In this document: positions 16,582 to 23,028 of the stretch, in pieces
How the letters are laid out: each line of letters opens with the position of its first letter
Numbering within the stretch: the first letter of the stretch is position 1
NCBI GenBank assembly: GCA_020439745.1
Contig: JAGQSC010000055.1
Coordinates: 1-34,358, forward strand
Direction: 5' to 3'
Origin: Acidobacteriota bacterium
GTDB lineage: Bacteria > Acidobacteriota > Holophagae > Acanthopleuribacterales > Acanthopleuribacteraceae
Length of the DNA: 34,358 bases
Translations under genes and position numbers: made by a program
The notes under the pieces: model-generated
What the model was told of the DNA's origin: nothing
Databases searched by the model: none
What the model saw: only the letters and a program-made list of their open reading frames with translations

Positions 16582-18063
16582 ATGCGATTGAGAATCGCTC
16601 ACAAGCTGTTCCTGAGTCTATTGATCACTAGTGGCGTATCCCTCATCGTATTGATGTTGTTGTTTCGCTGGAGTTTGGATCGGGGTTTTGTCGCCTACCT
16701 CAATCAGTTGGAGTTGGAACGACAAACGTCGCTGGTTGCATCCCTACAGCAAATCTATGTGGATCACGGCGGGTGGGATGTCCTGAGAGAAAGACCCGGG
16801 TTCTGGCGTGACTTGCTGGAGGCGTCGCGGAACCGTGTAGATGTCGACGACCACCGCGCACCCAGGAGACCGCCACCTCGTGAGCCTCAGGACGCTCGCG
16901 TCCCACCGTTTCATCCGGAGCGTCAGGGGCCACCCGGACCCAGGCCCAGGCCGCCGGGCGAGGGCGACAACCTGAGAATCACTTTATTTGATGTGAATCA
17001 AACGGCGGTGATTGGACCGAGTAAGTGGGACGATGAACAATCCAAACTCGAAATTATCGTCGACCATCAGACCGTGGGTTGGTTAGGTATCAGACCGTTT
17101 TTGGAGGTCACCGAAGCCCTTGATGTCGCGTTTCTCAAAGAACAAACACGCTTTGCATTGTTCTGCTTTTGTGCCTTGATTTTGCTCGCTATGGTCGTAT
17201 CTGCGTTCTTGGCCCGGCACTTCAATGCGCCCATACGTACCCTTGCAAAGGCATCTCACCAGCTAACCGAAGGCAAATTTGATGTGCGTATTGCGTCTGA
17301 AGGTTCTGATGAAATTGCCCAGTTGGCACGCGATTTCGATCAGATGGCGCAGGTTCTGGATAAGAATAGAAAGGCAAGACAAATCTGGATTTCAGATATA
17401 TCCCATGAGCTTCGAACACCTTTAACCATTCTCACGGGCGAGTTGGACGCCGTGAGTGATGGCGTGCGCCCACTTAACCCACAAACCATGGTTTCTATTC
17501 GCCAAGAAGTCGAGCGCTTGGAAAAGATGGTCAACGATTTGTATGACTTGTCACTTTCGGACATAGGTGCTCTGGATTATCACAAGACTTATGTGTCGTT
17601 AGTTGAGGTCTTAAACACATGCGTCACCACACATAGGGATCGTTTTGAGAAAAAGGGAATCGACCTCCAATGGGAGCACACAGGGGGCGATGCCACCCTG
17701 CTGATGGACGCCAATCGGATGAATCAGTTGATTAGCAATCTCTTCGAGAACAGCCTCCGGTACACAGACAGTCCAGGCACATTGCATTGCACACTTACCG
17801 TGACACCATCAACACTTGTAGCCGTATTTGAAGATTCAGCCCCCGGGGTGTCAGCCCAAGAGTGCGAATTGCTTTTCGAAAGGCTTTATCGGGTGGACAA
17901 ATCTCGGAGTCGCCGATACGGTGGAGCCGGTTTGGGACTGGCCATCTGCAAGAACATCGTTGAGGGGCATGGCGGTAAGATCCACGCCAGACCGTCCGTC
18001 ATGGGCGGACTTAAGGTCACCGTAGAGTTTCCAAAGCAAGGAAGTGGCGATGCAGTCAGCTGA
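16582..18063 (+). CDS. baeS: BaeS-like envelope-stress sensor histidine kinase
   Basis: Inner-membrane kinase of 493 residues. TM1 (about 9-28) and TM2 (about 191-211) flank a periplasmic sensor region. HAMP (about 209-262), HisKA with H275 in SDISHELRTPLTIL, and HATPase with N-box NLFENSLRYTDS, DSAPGVS and GGAGLGLAI follow. Stretches such as the RGF segment after TM1, GEL-A--DGVR after the H-box, SLRYTDS and DSAPGVS match what I know of E. coli BaeS, so the assignment is orthologue-like. The odd part is a Pro/Arg-rich insert of about 35 residues in the sensor domain (about 92-127), much longer than the short Pro-rich stretch there in BaeS. The gene overlaps the regulator gene by 14 bp. Confidence 0.9.
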   Translation: MRLRIAHKLFLSLLITSGVSLIVLMLLFRWSLDRGFVAYLNQLELERQTSLVASLQQIYVDHGGWDVLRERPGFWRDLLEASRNRVDVDDHRAPRRPPPREPQDARVPPFHPERQGPPGPRPRPPGEGDNLRITLFDVNQTAVIGPSKWDDEQSKLEIIVDHQTVGWLGIRPFLEVTEALDVAFLKEQTRFALFCFCALILLAMVVSAFLARHFNAPIRTLAKASHQLTEGKFDVRIASEGSDEIAQLARDFDQMAQVLDKNRKARQIWISDISHELRTPLTILTGELDAVSDGVRPLNPQTMVSIRQEVERLEKMVNDLYDLSLSDIGALDYHKTYVSLVEVLNTCVTTHRDRFEKKGIDLQWEHTGGDATLLMDANRMNQLISNLFENSLRYTDSPGTLHCTLTVTPSTLVAVFEDSAPGVSAQECELLFERLYRVDKSRSRRYGGAGLGLAICKNIVEGHGGKIHARPSVMGGLKVTVEFPKQGSGDAVS

Positions 18064-18736
18064 ATCTTTCACCATCCTCGTCGCCGAAGATGAGCCCAAA
18101 ATCGCTCAAATACTTAGCGACTACCTGAAAAGCCATGGCTATCAGGTCTTTTGTGTCGAGGACGGGTTATCGGTGGCTCCGACGGTGCAGTCGATGCAAC
18201 CCGACTTGTTGTTACTAGACCTGATGTTGCCTGGCAAGGATGGGCTGGACGTATGTCGCGAAGTTCGTCAGTTCTCCGACATACCCATTATCATGGTCAC
18301 CGCCAGAGTGGATGAGATAGACCGGGTGTTGGGCCTTGAACTCGGTGCCGATGACTACATATGCAAACCATTCAGCCCTCGAGAAGTCGTGGCCAGGGTG
18401 AAGGCGAACCTTCGTCGAACCCAGACAAGGTCGAGAATCGATTCTCAAAATCCAGCGATTGAAGTGGATCGCGAGAAACATCAGATCCGCGTGCATGGTG
18501 CGGTCCTTCCGCTCACCCGTCATGAGTACAACCTTCTGGCCGGTCTCGTTCAGCGGCCTGGTCGTGTATACTCCCGCGACCAGTTGATGGACATGATGTA
18601 TGACGATGGGCGCGTTGTGACCGATCGCACCGTAGACAGCCACATTAAGAATATTCGCCGAAAAGTGATGGATCTGGACCCTGAATTGGATGTGATCCAA
18701 TCCATCTATGGGGTTGGGTACAAGTTTGAGCCTTGA
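18050..18736 (+). CDS. baeR: BaeR-like OmpR-family response regulator
   Basis: 228-residue transcription factor. The receiver domain (about 8-120) has the acidic pair E13/D14, phosphoacceptor D57 (LLLLDLMLPGKDG) and conserved lysine in DDYICKPFSPREVVARV. A winged helix-turn-helix (about 135-227) ends in VVTDRTVDSHIKNIRRK and IYGVGYKFEP. The ICKPFSPREVVARVK and TDRT-DSHIKN stretches are characteristic of BaeR. AAGGAAG lies five bases before the ATG at 18050, which overlaps the kinase gene by 14 bp; a GTG at 18044 is less likely because it overlaps that site. In E. coli the pair controls efflux and envelope stress genes; no efflux pump is visible in this window. Confidence 0.92.
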   Translation: MQSAESFTILVAEDEPKIAQILSDYLKSHGYQVFCVEDGLSVAPTVQSMQPDLLLLDLMLPGKDGLDVCREVRQFSDIPIIMVTARVDEIDRVLGLELGADDYICKPFSPREVVARVKANLRRTQTRSRIDSQNPAIEVDREKHQIRVHGAVLPLTRHEYNLLAGLVQRPGRVYSRDQLMDMMYDDGRVVTDRTVDSHIKNIRRKVMDLDPELDVIQSIYGVGYKFEP

Positions 18737-18790
18737 TTTACTTGATTCCCGGTTGCTGCTAACGGTTCGTTAGGACTCGAGTACGGGTTC

Positions 18791-18806
18791 TTCACAAGCA
18801 CTTCAC
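18791..18806 (+). promoter_or_regulatory. Candidate response-regulator box (TTCAC direct repeat)
   Basis: Two TTCAC pentamers at 18791-18795 and 18802-18806, 11 bp apart start to start, one helical turn, as OmpR/PhoB-type regulators prefer. It lies between the regulator gene and the YHYH gene. A short palindrome CTAACG-GTT-CGTTAG (18759-18773) lies upstream and has no T run, so it is not a terminator. Binding is speculative. Confidence 0.25.
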
Positions 18807-18851
18807 GTTGTCTCCAATGTTTCTACACAGTTGGATCACAGAATGTACATG

Positions 18852-18891
18852 TGAGCCCGAAAATCACGTCTCATGTTGGGACGCAGGCTCA
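18852..18891 (+). promoter_or_regulatory. Predicted two-part stem-loop in the leader of the YHYH gene
   Basis: Outer stem TGAGCC (18852-18857) / GGCTCA (18886-18891) and inner stem CGTCTC (18867-18872) / GGGACG (18878-18883, one G-T pair) with loop ATGTT, separated by an asymmetric internal loop. It ends 26 bases before the proposed TTG start. There is no T run, so it is not an ordinary terminator. It could be a leader structure or operator. Confidence 0.35.
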
Positions 18892-18917
18892 TCAATGATA
18901 CTTAGATGAGGTGCACA

Positions 18918-20483
18918 TTGAAACGACTCGTTCATGCCCTTCAATTGGGCTTGGTCCTATTCATAGGTGTTACGACAAGTGCGCAGGTCAGGCTGATCGC
19001 ACACATTGCTAACGACTCCGCGCATTTTCGCAATACCCTGGCGGTCGCCAATTTTTCTGACCTAACTCGATCGTACGAACTCTTTGCTTATGACGATCTT
19101 GGCCAACCGATGGGTGGCCTTACGAATCAGATCATTGAGGGTTACACCACAAGGTTTGTCGATGCAACTGATCTCTTTCCCGAACTCCCATCTTATCTTT
19201 TGGTCGAAAGCGATGCCGATGTGGTTGTGAGCATGGGTTACACGTCGACTGATTCAAGTGGAGCCACGGCCCGGGTCCATGAATCGACCCAAACGTCTAA
19301 AGGATGGCGATTGTATCCAAGTAACGGGGCCTCGACTTTTGACGGTCTGGTGGTCTTGAATCTCACTGACAGCATGGCTCAGGTGTCCATCGAGCAAAAA
19401 GACGCGTCTGGTGGGTCATTGGATGCGACATCCCTGCAGGTGTTCCCCGGTCATAAAGAGAAGATGGTCCTCAGTACCTACTTCGATACGGTGGAGAACA
19501 CCTGCTTTGAAGTGATCGCTTCGGAACCTGTTGCGGTAATGGCCTTGACGGGTTCATTACCGGGGATTACGCCAAGCTATCTGTGGGAGAACCCCAGTGT
19601 GGCATTTACGCCGATTGCCGCTGAGGAATGTACGTCAAGTGTGGATCTAGACAGGTCCCGAGGCCCATGTAATGAAACGCTGCCATATTCTCCGCAAGTG
19701 TCCATATCCGTTGATGACGCAAACCGAACCATCACGTCAAATAACATTCCCGATCACCAGGTGGGACTGTTTGGACCGGTCTTTGGCTCATTGAACCCCA
19801 ATGCAATAGCCGAGCAGCATGCCAGCTACACCATAACCGCAAGACCTGAATGGGCTGACGAAATGACGGCCCTTCTGGGTCCCAACGGGCCCACGTATCG
19901 GTTTGGCGTACTATTCAATGGTGTGGAGCTTGATCCTGTGGCGGCCGAGCCCTTCCCCCATGAAGGTGGTTTTATGAACCCAAATGCCAATTGGGCCTGG
20001 AACTTGGAAGCGCTCAATGTTCGTATTGGCTTGGACTGCAACAATGCCCACGTGCAACCCAATGGCAAGTACCACTATCACGGTACACCTGTGTTGTATC
20101 TGCAGGATCTGAACATCAACGACCACGTAATGACCATGATCGGGTATGCCGCAGACGGGTTTCCCATCTATTACAAGTACGCTTACTCCGATGCCAACAA
20201 CCCTAATTCCGCAGTCATTGAAATGACCTCAAGCTATCGACTCAAATCCGGAATCCGACCCGGCGATGGCATCACGGCACCATGTGGAACCTACAACGGT
20301 GTTTATTCTGCAGACTACGAATTTGTCTCGGGTCTCGGAACCCTTGACGAGGCCAATGGCAGGTTTGGTGTGACCCCTGAGTATCCGCAAGGAATCTATT
20401 ACTACGTGATTACAGATGCTTTTCCGTCGATCCCTCGTTACCTGAGGGGCACGCCATCTAGTGACTTCAGGTTGCGGCCATGA
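18918..20483 (+). CDS. Exported YHYH-domain protein with two N-terminal beta-rich repeats
   Basis: About 521 residues with signal peptide (MKRLVHALQLGLVLFIGVTTSAQ). I prefer the TTG at 18918, which has GAGGTG six bases upstream; the ATG at 18906 adds four residues but has no ribosome site. Counting from 18906, residues 28-112 and 132-216 are two copies of an uncharacterised beta-rich module that also occurs in the LRR protein at 25852-29976. Residues about 260-525 are a YHYH domain, named for the YHYH motif at 389-392 (NGKYHYHGTPVLYL), with downstream IGYAADGFPIYY and CGTYNGVYSADYEF. The biochemical activity of YHYH proteins is not known; the His cluster suggests metal binding. Its stop overlaps the next start (ATGA). 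Confidence 0.88.
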   Translation: MKRLVHALQLGLVLFIGVTTSAQVRLIAHIANDSAHFRNTLAVANFSDLTRSYELFAYDDLGQPMGGLTNQIIEGYTTRFVDATDLFPELPSYLLVESDADVVVSMGYTSTDSSGATARVHESTQTSKGWRLYPSNGASTFDGLVVLNLTDSMAQVSIEQKDASGGSLDATSLQVFPGHKEKMVLSTYFDTVENTCFEVIASEPVAVMALTGSLPGITPSYLWENPSVAFTPIAAEECTSSVDLDRSRGPCNETLPYSPQVSISVDDANRTITSNNIPDHQVGLFGPVFGSLNPNAIAEQHASYTITARPEWADEMTALLGPNGPTYRFGVLFNGVELDPVAAEPFPHEGGFMNPNANWAWNLEALNVRIGLDCNNAHVQPNGKYHYHGTPVLYLQDLNINDHVMTMIGYAADGFPIYYKYAYSDANNPNSAVIEMTSSYRLKSGIRPGDGITAPCGTYNGVYSADYEFVSGLGTLDEANGRFGVTPEYPQGIYYYVITDAFPSIPRYLRGTPSSDFRLRP

Positions 20484-20968
20484 AGTGGACCTTTTTCTTT
20501 GCTGTTTTATGGGTGGGCCCGATGGTCCTGGCTCACAACCCCAACGAAGCCTATTTTGAGATTCACGAACAGGACCTGTATGTGGAGATAACGGCTGAAC
20601 TTCCATGGTCCATGAGATATGCGCTCGTTGAATCATTTCCCCTCTTGGAAACGTCCAAGAGCAGAGATGATTTTGATGCCGCCCTGTTCGATTACCTGGC
20701 GGACCGGATTCAATTGTTTGACGCTAAGGGTCAGGCAATGAAACTTGAGTCTGTGGTGGAACAGATTGACGAGCAACGACACAGTCACCAAAACAGCTTT
20801 ACGCTACGCTACCTGAAAACCAATCCCTTAAAACAGGTCGTTAACAGCGTGATGACCGAAATCTACGACACGCAAAAGAACATCCATCTTGTCGAGATAC
20901 AGGGTGAGACCGTCAGGGTGACCACCTCCAAATCCCAACCCAGTTTCGATGTCCCTTCAACCTATTGA
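20480..20968 (+). CDS. Small exported protein coupled to the YHYH gene
   Basis: 162 residues, no family recognised with confidence. A signal peptide ending in VLA is followed by a mature N-terminus HNPNEAYFEI and alternating beta and helical segments (EQDLYVEITAELPWSMRYAL). No cysteines remain in the mature part and no catalytic motif is seen. The start ATG overlaps the YHYH stop as ATGA, so the two products are translationally coupled and probably act together outside the cytoplasm. The beginning of the mature chain recalls small exported proteins that start HxPxxA and accompany HupE-like or YHYH-like proteins, but this is a weak resemblance. No terminator is visible after it. Confidence 0.8.
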   Translation: MKWTFFFAVLWVGPMVLAHNPNEAYFEIHEQDLYVEITAELPWSMRYALVESFPLLETSKSRDDFDAALFDYLADRIQLFDAKGQAMKLESVVEQIDEQRHSHQNSFTLRYLKTNPLKQVVNSVMTEIYDTQKNIHLVEIQGETVRVTTSKSQPSFDVPSTY

Positions 20969-21061
20969 TCCATTGAATTCTATGATCACGGTGTGCGCCA
21001 GGTGTTCACATGGTGCTGCCATATTTTTGGATCCTTTGTTTGGGAACTGTGCAAGGAGGTG

Positions 21062-21090
21062 TGTGTTCAAGGGCATAAACCAAATATAAT
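21062..21090 (+). promoter_or_regulatory. Possible promoter for the hydrolase-methyltransferase gene
   Basis: A perfect -10 hexamer TATAAT at 21085-21090 with only a weak -35 (TGTGTT at 21062-21067, 17-bp spacing). The leader to 21186 would be about 90 bases. The 217-bp gap from 20969 holds no gene. Confidence 0.4.
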
Positions 21091-21185
21091 AAGTGCCATG
21101 CATAAAATTGTGGTGACGGCATTGGTTCGCCTGACGCAATGCGGCATCTAACTTGCCGTGTTCTCGGTCTATGGAGGTAGTACCC

Positions 21186-22913
21186 ATGAATCAATGCACA
21201 TTGAAATCATTCACCAGCTTTGATGGTCAGGCGATTGCCTATAGGCATTGGCCAGCCAGTTCGGACACTGCAGTTATTCTGTTCCACCGAGGCCACGAAC
21301 ATTCTGGGCGAATAGCCCACTTGGTATCGGAACTAGGCGGGCCACATGCCTACTTTGCCTGGGATGCCCGTGGACATGGTCTGTCCCCTACGTCAGAGAA
21401 ATACCTACCCAGCGCGGCGGATTCGGTTCGTGATATCCAGTGTTTTGTGGATCACATCACTCAATCTCACGGAATTCCCGTGTCCAACATGATAATGGTC
21501 GCCCAAAGTGTGGCGGCGGTTCAGGTGGCAGCCTGGCTGCACGACTGCGCGCCTCAGGTCCGTGGCGCAGTTTTGGCGTCTCCTGCATTTGAGATTAAGT
21601 TGTACGTGCCGCTTGCTCGATCTTTCCTGAATCTGTGGTATCGCATCCGTGGAGATTTTGAGGTGAAGAGCTATGTGAAGGCACGGCACCTGACCCGAGA
21701 TATCGCTCGTCAACGTGACTATGAAAACGACCCTCTGATCACGCGTCCGATTTCGGCGAAGTTGTTGCTGGAACTGGACGATATGGCGAAACGAATTGTC
21801 GAGGACGCTGAAGCCATTGATGTACCGGTCCAATTGCTAATCTCGGGCAGGGACTACGTGGTGCGATCACAACCGCAGCACAGGTTCTTCGAAAAGTTGG
21901 GAAGTGCCTTCAAAGAACGTCGTCTATTCTCAGGTCTTTTGCACGATATCTTGGGCGAGCGCGACCGCACTGAAGTTGTGAACCGTGTCCGTATCTTCAT
22001 TGAGCAGTGCTTTGACGTGGAATCCAAGGCCAGTGATCTGACGTCAGCCCATCTGCAGGGATTCACACGTCGCGAAATGGACCGGCTTGAGAGTCCCTCA
22101 ACGGGCTGGCGGCGCTTCTTTTGGGCTTGCAACCGAATCGGCTTGCGACTGGGCAAATACTTATCATCCGGAATCGCCATTGGCTTCCGCAGTGGCTTCG
22201 ATTCGGGTGCCAGTTTGGACTACGTCTATGAAAATCGTCCTTCGGGATTCACGGTACTCGGTCGATGGATCGATCGACTTTACTTGAACGCGATTGGCTG
22301 GCGAGGCATTCGCGCCCGCAAAGTCATGATCGAAGCATTGACCCAAACTACCGCTCAACTATTACGAAGTAAGAACATGCCCATTCGAATCTTGGATATT
22401 GCCGCGGGAGGAGGACGCTATCTGTTGGACCACGCAAAGGAAATTATGCCTGACTATCTGCTGCTCAGAGACGCTTGTCCGCATAACGTCAAGCAGTGCC
22501 AGACCCGCATTCAGGCATCCGGTATGGCTGATTGGGCGCGTGCCGAGCTTGGCGATGCATTTGATCAAGACACAGTGGCTTCGAGTAGCCCTTCACCGAC
22601 GCTTGTGATCGTTTCCGGTCTTTATGAATTGTTTTCCGATAATGAGAAAGTCGCAAAGTCCCTGGCCGGTTGTGCCACTGCCGTCCCGTCCGGCGGGTAT
22701 TTGATCTACACAGGGCAGCCCTGGCACCCACAACTCGAAATGATTGCACGCTGTTTGCCCAATCATCGAGATGGCGGCCCGTGGGTCATGCGCCGCCGTT
22801 CCCAATTGGAGCTCGATCAACTAGTGGAGGCTGCAGGTTTTCGAAAGATCAAACAACACATCGACGATTTCGGAATTTTCTCCGTGTGCCTCGCCGTGCG
22901 CGTAGATGCCTAA
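21186..22913 (+). CDS. Bifunctional alpha/beta hydrolase - SAM-dependent methyltransferase fusion
   Basis: 575 residues, cytoplasmic. The N-terminal half (about 1-275) is a lysophospholipase-like alpha/beta hydrolase with nucleophile S108 in the elbow VAQSVAA, acid D223 (SGRDY) and H253 (LLHDILGE). The elbow lacks the usual glycines (A-Q-S-V-A in place of G-x-S-x-G), a variant also known to me in this fusion family. The C-terminal half (about 300-575) is a class I methyltransferase of the Methyltransf_20 type with SAM loop ILDIAAGGGRY (402-412). GGAGGT precedes the ATG at 21186; longer in-frame starts at 21153 (TTG) and 21171 overlap or precede that site. In proteobacteria the fusion occurs near phospholipid synthesis genes; here no such neighbour exists. 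The substrate is unknown, perhaps lipid. Confidence 0.92.
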   Translation: MNQCTLKSFTSFDGQAIAYRHWPASSDTAVILFHRGHEHSGRIAHLVSELGGPHAYFAWDARGHGLSPTSEKYLPSAADSVRDIQCFVDHITQSHGIPVSNMIMVAQSVAAVQVAAWLHDCAPQVRGAVLASPAFEIKLYVPLARSFLNLWYRIRGDFEVKSYVKARHLTRDIARQRDYENDPLITRPISAKLLLELDDMAKRIVEDAEAIDVPVQLLISGRDYVVRSQPQHRFFEKLGSAFKERRLFSGLLHDILGERDRTEVVNRVRIFIEQCFDVESKASDLTSAHLQGFTRREMDRLESPSTGWRRFFWACNRIGLRLGKYLSSGIAIGFRSGFDSGASLDYVYENRPSGFTVLGRWIDRLYLNAIGWRGIRARKVMIEALTQTTAQLLRSKNMPIRILDIAAGGGRYLLDHAKEIMPDYLLLRDACPHNVKQCQTRIQASGMADWARAELGDAFDQDTVASSSPSPTLVIVSGLYELFSDNEKVAKSLAGCATAVPSGGYLIYTGQPWHPQLEMIARCLPNHRDGGPWVMRRRSQLELDQLVEAAGFRKIKQHIDDFGIFSVCLAVRVDA

Positions 22914-23028
22914 GATGAAGGACACAGGTTCGGCTAATCGAACGCAGCCTGTGATGTTATGTGTGACCTATGTCATCGCAATTTATCGTGCAGAAACCTA
23001 GCTTGAACCCAAAAGGGCGGGGTGTGCG

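Noticed and set aside
18759-18773. CTAACG/CGTTAG hairpin as terminator of the two-component operon
   Set aside because: The stem has only six pairs and no T run follows.
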